A stretch of 58,292 nucleotides of DNA from contig JAGYLC010000004.1 in assembly GCA_018401235.1 (NCBI GenBank), positions 1 through 58,292 on the forward strand, in the 5' to 3' direction. Positions 18,518 through 27,557 of the stretch are shown in pieces. Origin of the DNA: Kiritimatiellia bacterium (lineage in GTDB: Bacteria; Verrucomicrobiota; Kiritimatiellia; SS1-B-03-39; UBA6053). Each line of letters opens with the position of its first letter. Position 1 is the first letter of the stretch. The translations under genes and the position numbers were made by a program. The notes below the pieces were generated by a model. It was not told where the DNA came from and searched no databases. It worked only from the letters and a program-made list of their open reading frames with translations.

Positions 18518-19042
18518 ATGTTACTCACTAAAACCACCGAAATCGCCATCCAATGCCTGGTGCTGCTTTCCCGCATGCCCAAGGGCACGCTGATCACCCC
18601 ACAACCGATCTCTCAGACCCTGGGGTCCTCGGAATCCTATACGTCCAAAATCCTGCGTACCCTGGCCAAGGCCGATCTGCTGGAATCCCATCGCGGGGCC
18701 AGCGGCGGATTTTCGTTGGCGCGCGAACCTCGGGATATCACCCTGTTGGCGGTGGTGGAGGCCTGCGAAGGCGCCATCATCGGCAATCACTGCCGTGAAT
18801 TTCCCGATCCGGCCATGGTCAAACGCACTTGCGGATTTCATCAGGCCATGGTCCAGTTCCAGGAGGGAGTGAAAGAGTTGCTTCGCCAGTGGAGCATAGA
18901 GGATATCGCCACCAAACCGTTGTCTGATTCCAAAGACGCTCCGGACTGCAAACTGCGCCGAATACTCGACGCGGAAAAGAGCCTTCCCAAGCGCGGATCG
19001 GAGGTTCTCGGAGCGCCGGTGATTTCATCGCTTCGAGAGTAA
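18518..19042 (+). CDS. Rrf2-family transcriptional regulator with putative Fe-S cysteines
   Basis: wHTH (YTSKILRTLAKADLLESHRGASGGFSLAREP) and CEGAIIGNHCREFPDPAMVKRTC. Confidence 0.9.
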   Translation: MLLTKTTEIAIQCLVLLSRMPKGTLITPQPISQTLGSSESYTSKILRTLAKADLLESHRGASGGFSLAREPRDITLLAVVEACEGAIIGNHCREFPDPAMVKRTCGFHQAMVQFQEGVKELLRQWSIEDIATKPLSDSKDAPDCKLRRILDAEKSLPKRGSEVLGAPVISSLRE

Positions 19043-19057
19043 AGACGAAATCGAAGG

Positions 19058-19090
19058 TCGAACATTGAACGTTCAACTTTGAACATCGAA
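19058..19090. repeat. low-complexity palindromic intergenic word
   Basis: gaacattgaacgttcaactttgaacatcgaa, with perfect palindrome ttgaacgttcaa. Confidence 0.4.
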
Positions 19091-19145
19091 TCGTCCCGAT
19101 TCTGATGCTCTAACTTCCAGAAGACACAAGGAACCGTCCCATGCG

Positions 19146-19718
19146 ATGGTCCACTGCCATCCGGATGTGATACTGGAACGCTACAGCATACGGGATCCGG
19201 CCAGCCCGCGCATGGTCGGCATTCCGTTCGCGTGCAAAGAACGGCTGGAGCGACACGGGTTCAATGCGGTGGTCTCGGGCACCGCCGTCAACCGCCGTCT
19301 GAATCTGACCGGGCCTATCCCCCGCCGGACGGAGTACGAGGATGTAGGAGGCCCCTTTTTTCTGGATGCCGGGGGGACGCGTCCCGATCCGATTCACGAC
19401 GATCTGGCCTTGTGGTTCGAGACCGCGGAAGGGTTGGTGGTCGTCCTGGGATGCGCCCACGCCGGTATTGTCAACACGGTCGACTGCTGCCGGAGGCAAT
19501 CCGGCGTCGAACGCGTCCACGCGCTCATTGGAGGTTTTCACTTGGTGAATGCGGACGAAAACCGTCTGACAAAGACGATTGCCGCCCTGCGGACCATGGA
19601 TCCGGATCTTCTCGCGGCCTGTCACTGCACCGGGGCCCGCGCCGTCGAACGCCTGAAAACCGCTTTTCCGGAAACCTTCATTGAATGCCATGGCGGCTCG
19701 GTATTCCGCTGTCGCTGA
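19146..19718 (+). pseudogene. N-terminally truncated MBL-fold metallo-hydrolase
   Basis: C-terminal MBL features (VVVLGCAHAGIVNTVDCCR, HALIGGFHLVNADENRLTKTIAALR, AACHCTG) but no HxHxDH-containing N-terminal half. Confidence 0.65.
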
Positions 19719-19854
19719 GCGATTCAAAATTACCCTGCCCCTTGGCGATCACGAGATCGGCCTGTTCAAAAAGCTTGTGAAACTCCGGCTGCCGCGCGGT
19801 TCGGATTCCGATCGTTCAACGCATGTCGGTCGTGTACCGCAACCCGCATGCGGT

Positions 19855-20232
19855 TCATTTCGTTCCGTTGGAGTGATGGTGATGGTGATGATCGCAAAGC
19901 CGGGCGGGGTCGAACGGGGTCAGCTCCCCGGCATGGGCGGCGCGCAGCGCGTCCCGGATCCAGCGGTATCTGCCGGCGTCGAGCACGGTGACGCCCCCGG
20001 GCCGGAGGCATTGATACGCGCCGTCGCCGATGCCGAGGCAGGCCACATGGGTCACCCCCTGCCGCAGTATCCAGTCGATGGGGGCACAGTCCCCGGACGG
20101 TCGGTCGTCCCGGTTATGGCGGGCGACCTCCAGGAGGTCTTCCACTACCAGATGGTACTGTGCCTTTCCAAAATGGGGGCTAATCCGGGAGTCCGCGAAC
20201 GTGTCGCTTTGGGTGGGGATGCAGATTTTCAT
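19855..20232 (-). CDS. NifB/NifX dinitrogenase iron-molybdenum cofactor family protein with natural His6 tail
   Basis: MKICIPTQSDTFADSRISPHFGKAQYHLVV...CLGIGDGAYQCL; C-terminal CDHHHHHHSNGTK. Confidence 0.85.
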   Translation of the reverse strand: MKICIPTQSDTFADSRISPHFGKAQYHLVVEDLLEVARHNRDDRPSGDCAPIDWILRQGVTHVACLGIGDGAYQCLRPGGVTVLDAGRYRWIRDALRAAHAGELTPFDPARLCDHHHHHHSNGTK

Positions 20233-20705
20233 GAGAGTTTTCCTTCTGTTGTTTCCTGTTCCTGATTTCGAATGGCCATGAATTTGGCGGCGGCCCACAC
20301 CACCAGCGTGTCCGCCTGATGGACCTCCGCCCGGCAGCGGTAGACGCCGAGGCGCTCGGTCTCCACCCAGCCGGTCACATGCACTGGTTCGTACAGTTTC
20401 ACTTTCTGCCGGTAGCGGATCCGGCAGTCCGCCGTGACCCCCGCAATGCCTCCGGCGAAAATCGCATGCACCATCGCGCTGTCCAGGAGGGTGGCGATAA
20501 TACCACCATGTACGCGATCGGGGTAGCTGCTGAAGTCCGGGGTGGGCATCCAGACGGCAGCGGCGATTCCATCCTCTCCAACATGAAAGTGAAGCTGCAG
20601 ACCCAAGGGATTGCAGATGCCGCAGGCAAAGCAGTCCCGGTGCAGGTCTTTCAACGCAGGCCGGGATTTTGCCCCGGGTGATGTATGGATGTTTTCAGTG
20701 CGCAT
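20229..20705 (-). CDS. PaaI-family thioesterase
   Basis: hotdog signature YPDRVHGGIIATLLDSAMVHA; overlaps the NifX-like start by 4 bp. Confidence 0.85.
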   Translation of the reverse strand: MRTENIHTSPGAKSRPALKDLHRDCFACGICNPLGLQLHFHVGEDGIAAAVWMPTPDFSSYPDRVHGGIIATLLDSAMVHAIFAGGIAGVTADCRIRYRQKVKLYEPVHVTGWVETERLGVYRCRAEVHQADTLVVWAAAKFMAIRNQEQETTEGKLS

Positions 20706-20903
20706 GACGACTCCGTTTTACCTGTGGCGACTTCGGTTTCTTTTTCGTTTCCGCCCCGGCATGTCTCCGGCCCAGAATGGCCGCAAATCCGCAGAGCGCA
20801 ACTGGAAGATGCCCTCCTCTATCTGCAGGGATTTTGCCACATAGTGATTCTCCGGCAGCTTGTCGGTCCGAAACACCTCGGCCTGTATTTTGAGCCCCGA
20901 TAT

Positions 20904-21242
20904 CTATTCACGGGAGATCTCCCGGGGAATGGGGGATGAGGGAAGAAAATGTTCCAGTGGCGCGTTTCCCTCCTCGATGCACACGGCATGGCCTTCCACC
21001 AGTGCCCGGGTGATTTTTTTTCGGGCCGACTTGAGAATACGGCTGACGGTGGTCCGGGACACCCCCATTTGTTTCGCGGTCGCCTCCTGATCGAGATCCA
21101 GAAGATTCGTCAGACGCAGGGCCTCCATCTCGTCGAGGTGCAAGGTCACCTGTTCGAGCCGGGTCATGGGGATGCCAACCGGCTTGAAGGCTCTCATGCC
21201 GTGTTGATGCCGAATGCAGCGTGATTTGTGGGGTCTTGCCAT
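20904..21242 (-). CDS. DUF134 family HTH protein
   Basis: MARPHKSRCI...LHLDEMEALRLTNLLDLDQEATAKQMGVSRTTVSRILKSARKKITRAL. Confidence 0.9.
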   Translation of the reverse strand: MARPHKSRCIRHQHGMRAFKPVGIPMTRLEQVTLHLDEMEALRLTNLLDLDQEATAKQMGVSRTTVSRILKSARKKITRALVEGHAVCIEEGNAPLEHFLPSSPIPREISRE

Positions 21243-21328
21243 TACGGGTGGATTCTCCTTGTGTTGATTATAAGAATATGTTCATAATAACGTGTTGTCA
21301 AGAACGCACTTTCTTCCAAGGAAATTTT

Positions 21329-22969
21329 ATGCAGACCCAAGAGAATCTAATGCTGACCGGAGTGCCCGTTTCGCCCGGACTGGCCTCCGGTGCCGCGTTC
21401 CTCTTCCAGGATATTTTGGAGCGCGAGATTCGGGCCTATTCCATCGAACCCCATCAGGTGGATTCGGAACACGCACGGCTGCAGGGAGCGGTAGAGGATG
21501 TGACCGGCGACCTGCGCCGCGCGGCGGATCAGATGGAAACCGATATTGACGCCGCCGTGGCGGATATTTTCCGTGCACACGAACTGATGTTGCGGGACGA
21601 GGAGTTTCTAGGCGGGATCCGAAAGGAAATCGAACACGATCTTGTCAACTCGGAGCGGGCACTTCAGCGGGTGCTGCGACGTCTGAAACGTGATTTTGGA
21701 TCCAGGCGGAGTGAATTCTTCCGCCTGCGGGCCGATGACATAGAGGATCTGGGTCGTCGTCTGTTGCGTTCACTGGCCGGGATCCGAAGCCATTCACTGG
21801 AACGCATACCTTTGGGGTCGGTGGTGGTGGCAAAGCGTTTGATGCCTTCGGAGACCGTGTTCCTGTCCCGGCGGTCCGCAGTGGCGCTGGTGACCCAATT
21901 CGGCGGAACGGGATCGCATTGCGCGATTCTTGCCCGGGCGATGGGAATTCCCGCGGTGATTCAGAATTCGGATTTGTTTCAGATGCTCACGTCCGGGGAT
22001 GAAGTGCTGGTCGACGGGCTCCGCGGTCAGGTGGTGATCCGGCCCGGGCCGGAGGCCAAACAAAACTTTCATGTGGAGCGGGAGCATTACGACAGGAAAC
22101 ATGCGGAGGCCGTCTCACGCGCCGCGGAACCCGCCGTTACCCGGGACGGATACCGAATCCCCGTGCTGGCCAATATCGGATGCAGGGAGGACGCGGAAAA
22201 AGCGCTTGAAAACGGGGCGGACGGCATCGGACTCTACCGGACCGAAACCTTTTACCTGGCTTGCGATGAACTTCCCGCCGAAGATAAGCTTTTCGAGGAA
22301 TACGAGAGCGTGATCGAGCCGTTCAAAGGAAAGTCCGTTTGCGTACGGCTGCTCGACATTGGAGGCGACAAACCCTTGCCGTATCTGCCCCTTCCCCCAG
22401 AGCCGAACCCGAATCTGGGTCGGAGAGGCATCCGACTTTTGCTGGACTATCCTCATGTGCTCCAGACCCAGCTTCGGGTCATGTTGCGGCTTGCCCGGGA
22501 TCATGATCTGACAGTGGTCGTGCCCATGGTCAGTCGGAAGCACGAAATGAAGGTTGTCCGAAAGATGCTGCTCGTTCTCGCGGACGAACTGGGAACAGAG
22601 CGCATCCCCCGTCTGGGGGCCATGATCGAAACCCCGGCCGCGGTATTTCTGATGGACGAAATCCTCGAGGACGCGGAATTTCTCACCATCGGGACCAATG
22701 ATCTGACGCAGTTCATTATGGCGGCCGACCGCGAGAATCCCTTTGTGGCCACTATCTACCGGGACAGTCACGCGGCGATCCTGAAGGCGGTGTCCTGCGT
22801 ATGCCGGCAGAAAAAAGGCCGGGAGATAGCGGTCTGCGGTGAGCTGGCGGCGGAACTCAATCAGATCGAACCTTTGCTGCAGGCCGGAATCGGCACTCTC
22901 AGTGTCGCCCCGCCCATGGTCCCCCTGGTGAAGCAATCCGTACGGGCAGCGCAAGCCAAACCTGTTTGA
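21329..22969 (+). CDS. ptsI: phosphoenolpyruvate-protein phosphotransferase (Enzyme I)
   Basis: GGTGSHCAILARAMGIPAVI and TNDLTQFIMAADREN; ATG at 21329 preferred over the longer ORF. Confidence 0.93.
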   Translation: MQTQENLMLTGVPVSPGLASGAAFLFQDILEREIRAYSIEPHQVDSEHARLQGAVEDVTGDLRRAADQMETDIDAAVADIFRAHELMLRDEEFLGGIRKEIEHDLVNSERALQRVLRRLKRDFGSRRSEFFRLRADDIEDLGRRLLRSLAGIRSHSLERIPLGSVVVAKRLMPSETVFLSRRSAVALVTQFGGTGSHCAILARAMGIPAVIQNSDLFQMLTSGDEVLVDGLRGQVVIRPGPEAKQNFHVEREHYDRKHAEAVSRAAEPAVTRDGYRIPVLANIGCREDAEKALENGADGIGLYRTETFYLACDELPAEDKLFEEYESVIEPFKGKSVCVRLLDIGGDKPLPYLPLPPEPNPNLGRRGIRLLLDYPHVLQTQLRVMLRLARDHDLTVVVPMVSRKHEMKVVRKMLLVLADELGTERIPRLGAMIETPAAVFLMDEILEDAEFLTIGTNDLTQFIMAADRENPFVATIYRDSHAAILKAVSCVCRQKKGREIAVCGELAAELNQIEPLLQAGIGTLSVAPPMVPLVKQSVRAAQAKPV

Positions 22970-23050
22970 TGGACTGGTGGTGTTCCTCGCCGACAACGGG
23001 GCCTGCAACGAGGATATTGCACCGGCCATGGCTGACGGCATCCGTGCGGG
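22967..23050 (+). pseudogene. possible sulfatase C-terminal relic
   Basis: frame reads FDGLVVFLADNGACNEDIAPAMADG, resembling the sulfatase [LIV]FLSDNGxC segment; no flanking domain. Confidence 0.3.
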
Positions 23051-23285
23051 TCGCCCCAGTGGGCGCATCCGAACCCGTGCTTTTCTACGCAAGCGCCTGA
23101 GCAACCGCGGCAAGAGCGCTATGTCTTCATTCGGTCGAAAACGGCCTCGCACCCGCTTTCACCTTGACTTCTGCCCCTCAATTCCCAAGGAATACCAATA
23201 TGTTCTCTCCCCTCACAACCCTGATACCGCCTCTCACTCTCAAAGCGCGAAAAGCGATTTACTATCCATCAATGCGAGGTGGCAG

Positions 23286-23681
23286 ATGAAAATCGAGATG
23301 CGTCCGATTGGCACATTTTACACGAAGGAAACCGATATACCGCGGCACTGGAGCATTTCCAAGGCAAGAGGCAGAATCGAGATCATCCCGGATTTTTCTG
23401 CGGCCTGCGCGACGTGGTCATTGGCGAGCGGATCGTTGTGTTGTTCTGCTTTCACAAAAGCCAGGCCTTTTTCCGGATTACTGCGCAGAAACCGCCGCAC
23501 GGGGACCGTCCTTTGGGGTGTTTTCCATCTGCTCGCCCTGGCGGCCCAATCCCATCGGCTATCTGTGCTGCGCGTAACAGATATCCGGAAAACGTCCTGA
23601 GGTGGTATCATCGACATGCTTGATCAGACTCCGATTTTGGATATCAAGCCGCATATCAGGGGGAATGGCCTGGCAAATTAG
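23286..23681 (+). pseudogene. frameshifted TrmO/TsaA-like tRNA methyltransferase
   Basis: Pieces in different frames: MKIEMRPIGTFYTKETDIPRHWSISKARGRIEIIPDF; GLRDVVIGERIVVLFCFHKSQAF; GVFSICSPWRPNPIG; LSVLRVTDIRK; GIIDMLDQTPILDIKPHIRGNGLAN*. Confidence 0.85.
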
Positions 23682-23869
23682 CTGGCAATTGGGGGTGTTG
23701 TCAGCCCGCGATATTTTGTATTTTCGGTTTTTCTTAAGCAGGTACCTCTCACATATTTATTCCGCAACCAGGCCAAAAGTTGTGTGTTACTTTCGGTAAT
23801 CGTACGTTTTCATGGTAAACATCTAACCAGATATGGTCTGATTCTCAAGATGGCCAGCTTGAAAGCATT

Positions 23870-24958
23870 TCAGGCAAATATCACTTCCCCATGCACCCAT
23901 AAAAATAACCTGGGAGCCCATTTTCCCTTATCGCGCTGCTGCCCGTCCACATCGCGGTCCGGCTTGCCGGAATCTGCTGGGGCTGGAACTTTCACTCTGT
24001 CGGGAAGAACTAAATCAACCGGCGCGGGGGGAGTTTCGTGTATTTTCCGTTTCCGGATCCATTCGATCCCGGCGATCACCAACATGCCCGCCAGCATCAG
24101 GGCCAAGGCGAGACTAAAATCGGCATTCAGTTCCGGCAGGATCAGTTTGTCCTCCAGCACGATAGTTTCCCCGTCCCGGATCATGACATTTGTGGCCTCT
24201 TTCCAGGGAAACAGTTTGCGGAGGGAGCCGAGCATAAACCCGATCAGGGTGGCCACCGCCAGGTGGTGCCAGCGATGTAACAGCCAGCTTAAAAAACGGG
24301 TGAAGGCCAACAACCCCAGCATCGCTCCGAGGGCGAAGGGGGCGAGGGTCAACACATCCAGATCCTTGACCGCCGCGATCGCGGTGTCGTATTTGCCCAG
24401 AATCAGCAGAATGAACGATCCGGAGATGCCGGGAAGAATCATGGCGGTAATCGCGACAGCGCCGCAGAGGGTGTGGACCAGGAAGGTGGAGGGCAATTGG
24501 TCGATGGGTGCCACGGTCACCGCCAGGTAACCGATCAGGGTGCCCAGAATCAGCCCGCCCGCCCGCCGAAGGGTCCAGGGCACATCGCGGGCCAGCAATA
24601 TAGCGGAGGCCAGCACCAACCCGAAAAAGAAGGCGTAGAGGAAAAGACGATGATGCTCGTAGGCGTTGTGCAGCGCTCCGGCCAGGGTGAGAACGGATGT
24701 CGCCAACCCGGTGGCGAGAAGTAGCAGAAATTGCCAGGGGATCTGTGCGAACACCGCTTTGACGTCGAAACGAAGCGCCTTTTGGATCAGCGTGAGGTTA
24801 AAGGTCTTGATACCGTCCAACAGATCCTGATAGATCCCCATAATAAAGGCCATGGTGCCACCGGAAACCCCCGGCACAATGTCGGCGGCCCCCATGCACA
24901 TGCCGGTAAAGAAGATGTAGAGACGTTCGGACCAGGAAGCAGGTTTGGAGTATGACAT
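23870..24958 (-). CDS. DUF368 family protein (PopT-like undecaprenyl-phosphate translocase)
   Basis: GMCMGAADIVPGVSGGTMAFIMGIYQDLLDGI and AITAMILPGISGSFILLILGKY. Confidence 0.9.
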   Translation of the reverse strand: MSYSKPASWSERLYIFFTGMCMGAADIVPGVSGGTMAFIMGIYQDLLDGIKTFNLTLIQKALRFDVKAVFAQIPWQFLLLLATGLATSVLTLAGALHNAYEHHRLFLYAFFFGLVLASAILLARDVPWTLRRAGGLILGTLIGYLAVTVAPIDQLPSTFLVHTLCGAVAITAMILPGISGSFILLILGKYDTAIAAVKDLDVLTLAPFALGAMLGLLAFTRFLSWLLHRWHHLAVATLIGFMLGSLRKLFPWKEATNVMIRDGETIVLEDKLILPELNADFSLALALMLAGMLVIAGIEWIRKRKIHETPPAPVDLVLPDRVKVPAPADSGKPDRDVDGQQRDKGKWAPRLFLWVHGEVIFA

Positions 24959-25079
24959 AGAAAAAAGGGGGGAGGGGGATGAATTGGAAGAGATTTGTTT
25001 AAACCCCGAGTTCGAAATTGTAAAACCCAAAGCGTGTGTTCATGAATATTCCGATTTCAGCCACAAAAAGGCACCTACC

Positions 25080-25475
25080 TCATCCCAAAATTTTCCGCAC
25101 CGCATTCAGCAGGGTTTCCGCCGTGTAGGGTTTGGGAAGAAAATGAGTAACCCCCGCCTCTGCGGCCTGGGTGATCTTTCCTTTAGCGGTGATACCGCTT
25201 GCTCCGATAATACGCACCTCGGGATTGAAGCGGCGAAGTACGTTGATGGTGGCGGGTCCGTCCATCACCGGCATCATCATGTCGGTGAGGACCACATCGA
25301 TTTCGTTCTGCTTTTCCATGTAGACCGACACCGCCTCGGCTCCGTCGGCGGCTTCCATCACCCGAAATCCGAAGGCTTCCAGGGTCTGTCGGGTGATTTG
25401 ACGGGCGGCGGTTTCGTCGTCCACCACCAGGATGGTCTCTCCCCGTCCGTAAGCGACGGGGGGTCTTTCTGAAAT
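25080..25475 (-). CDS. response-regulator receiver domain, probably the C-terminal remnant of a hybrid histidine kinase
   Basis: Frame open from a stop at 25476-25478: ISERPPVAYGRGETILVVDDETAARQ...VLTDMMMPVMDG...LPKPYTAETLLNAVRKILG; only internal GTG as start. Confidence 0.75.
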   Translation of the reverse strand: MSERPPVAYGRGETILVVDDETAARQITRQTLEAFGFRVMEAADGAEAVSVYMEKQNEIDVVLTDMMMPVMDGPATINVLRRFNPEVRIIGASGITAKGKITQAAEAGVTHFLPKPYTAETLLNAVRKILG

Positions 25476-25525
25476 TCATGCGTTTGGTGATTTTCGATTG
25501 GCCGGGGACAGGGTATCCTGTGGTC

Positions 25526-26659
25526 ATGAACATGAAAACGCCTATTCAATACCTGACGCTTTCCGCCTGTCTCTGGACGGGAACCTCCCGTTTGCTGGTT
25601 GCACAGGAAGTCTGGGAGAATTCCCGCCGCCCACTCTCGGAATTGATCGAGTTGCGGGATGAAAAAGCGACCCTGCCCGAATCCAAATGGGTGGGGCGGG
25701 ACCAGCGTAAAGTGGATCGGGAAATGGAGAAAATCCAGAATCGCCTGTTGCAGGTGTTGGAAAGGTCTGAATTGACGTTTCATCGGGACGCTTACCATTC
25801 GGTGGCGGGTGAACAGGAGGGATTGCGGCTTCAACTCCGGGAACTGCGTGAACAACGGGTCGGTGCTCCTGAACAGAAAGCCGCGCACCAGGTGTTCACC
25901 AAATCGAAGGAGGATTACGATCAGGACATCGCCAAGGTGGAGGAGCAAATTCGGGCATTGGATCGCGAACGCGACCGGCATGTCGAGGCGATGCGGGCCG
26001 AGTACGCGAAAATGGGAATCGGGTTGAAAGAGGACCAGGTGCGGTTTTACCTGTCCAGCGTTTCAGGGAATGATATTATGGCGATGAGTTCATTGTTTCA
26101 TCACACCCGGGAAATCAACCGGCAATTGGAGGAGCTGATCAAAGCGAATCCTGGGGATATCGAGGCTTCCCGGCGGTATTACGGCGTGCATGTGGTGTTG
26201 TTGGAAACGATGAAACACGCCCACGAGCGCATGATCGACAAGATCGACAATCAATATATGGGCGCGCTCTCGGAGATTGAACAGGAAAACGAACGCTTGA
26301 TCCGGGAGACGGAAAACCTGTTGACCCGGTCGACATCGGATCAGCGGGATCTCCTCATGCGCAACCGGGAACTGCAGGAATTGACCGCGGACACCCTGGT
26401 GGCCTACCGACACCATTTGGACCAAGTGCGCACGCAAGTGTCCCAAAGACTGGACCAATTGGGGGTCCGCCACGAAATCGCCGCCAATTCCTACGCGACC
26501 CTTCGCGTCTCCTCCGCCCTGGCCAACCAGATTCAACAACTGATGGATGAACTGAATCTCCTTCGGGACATGCATCTTCCTTCCCTCATTCCCTTTGAAA
26601 ATGAAGTGCTGGAAGAGAAATTCAGGTCGATTACGAGGGAATTGGAGGGGGCTCGGTAG
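25526..26659 (+). CDS. secreted/periplasmic coiled-coil protein, unknown function
   Basis: signal-like N-terminus (MNMKTPIQYLTLSACLWTGTSRLLVAQ) and extended heptad-like body. Confidence 0.7.
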   Translation: MNMKTPIQYLTLSACLWTGTSRLLVAQEVWENSRRPLSELIELRDEKATLPESKWVGRDQRKVDREMEKIQNRLLQVLERSELTFHRDAYHSVAGEQEGLRLQLRELREQRVGAPEQKAAHQVFTKSKEDYDQDIAKVEEQIRALDRERDRHVEAMRAEYAKMGIGLKEDQVRFYLSSVSGNDIMAMSSLFHHTREINRQLEELIKANPGDIEASRRYYGVHVVLLETMKHAHERMIDKIDNQYMGALSEIEQENERLIRETENLLTRSTSDQRDLLMRNRELQELTADTLVAYRHHLDQVRTQVSQRLDQLGVRHEIAANSYATLRVSSALANQIQQLMDELNLLRDMHLPSLIPFENEVLEEKFRSITRELEGAR

Positions 26660-27557
26660 GGGAGGGGGCCCGGGTTGATGCAGAGGTTTCCGCACCCAGT
26701 TGGATCAGCACGTTGGTACCGTTTGCCGGGATGATTTCTACAGGCGCATTGCTGGATAGGAGTTGCTCGGTTTCCATCACGTCCATGACCGCCTCTAGAA
26801 TTTCCGTGTCTTCGGCGGCAATCGCATTCAGGGTCTCTCCCACGATGCGCGGGCGGGCGGCGGCGGCTTCGGCCATTTTCGTGGACACTTTTTTGGCGGT
26901 TTCACTTCGAATAAGTCCCACCCGGTTTTCGCCATCCTGTTTCATGGCGCTGGTGACCTGAACCAGACGTTTGACGACCTTCTCGGTGATGTTTTCCACC
27001 ATCAACTCGTCGGTAAAAGCTACTTTTCGGATGTACACGGATCCCAGTCGATATCCCCACTTTTCGGAGAGTGGGGAAACGGTTTCCCGCACCGTCCGGC
27101 TGAGACTGTGGCGGTCCTCGAGCATTTTTTCCATTTCGAGGTTGCTGAGTACGGAAATGGTGGCGCTGGTGACATTCGCGTCCAGAGACGCTTCCGGATT
27201 GCTGTTGGTGAACAGGTAGGCGACCGGGTCGATAACCTGCTTTTCGTACCAGATCCCCACCCCCATGGGCGTGCCTTCTTCCGAGTTTACCATCAATCGA
27301 CGCAAATAATGCTGACGCAGGGCGGTGTCCACTTTGTAATTTTTGCCGAAGAACGGAAACAGCAGCGCTTTGGGGCCGAACTTGAACATGGGGATGTGCA
27401 ATCCGGGCTCTTGGAGGGTACCCACCACCTTGCCAAAGAGAGTGAACACTTGCGCTTCGCATTCGTGTACGATGGCGAAAAAGCCAAACAGATTGGCGAT
27501 TTTAAGAAAGAGCGGGATCGCAACCAGTCCGAGAATAAAACCGGGAATGAAATTCAT
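26631..27557 (-). CDS. SPFH/Band 7 domain protein
   Basis: N-terminal TM, VFTLFGKVVGTLQEPGLHIPMFKFGPK, SPFH-like body. Confidence 0.85.
   Translation of the reverse strand: MNFIPGFILGLVAIPLFLKIANLFGFFAIVHECEAQVFTLFGKVVGTLQEPGLHIPMFKFGPKALLFPFFGKNYKVDTALRQHYLRRLMVNSEEGTPMGVGIWYEKQVIDPVAYLFTNSNPEASLDANVTSATISVLSNLEMEKMLEDRHSLSRTVRETVSPLSEKWGYRLGSVYIRKVAFTDELMVENITEKVVKRLVQVTSAMKQDGENRVGLIRSETAKKVSTKMAEAAAARPRIVGETLNAIAAEDTEILEAVMDVMETEQLLSSNAPVEIIPANGTNVLIQLGAETSASTRAPSPTEPPPIPS

Noticed and set aside
20706-20903. Small minus-strand ORF between DUF134 and PaaI (GTG start, VFRTDKLPENHYVAKSLQIEEGIFQLRSADLRPFWAGDMPGRKRKRNRSRHR)
   Set aside because: Possible small operon gene but no family recognised and no clear ribosome-binding site; left unannotated.
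23200-23289. 29-aa ORF MFSPLTTLIPPLTLKARKAIYYPSMRGGR
   Set aside because: Too short to support; may be another relic in the erosion zone.
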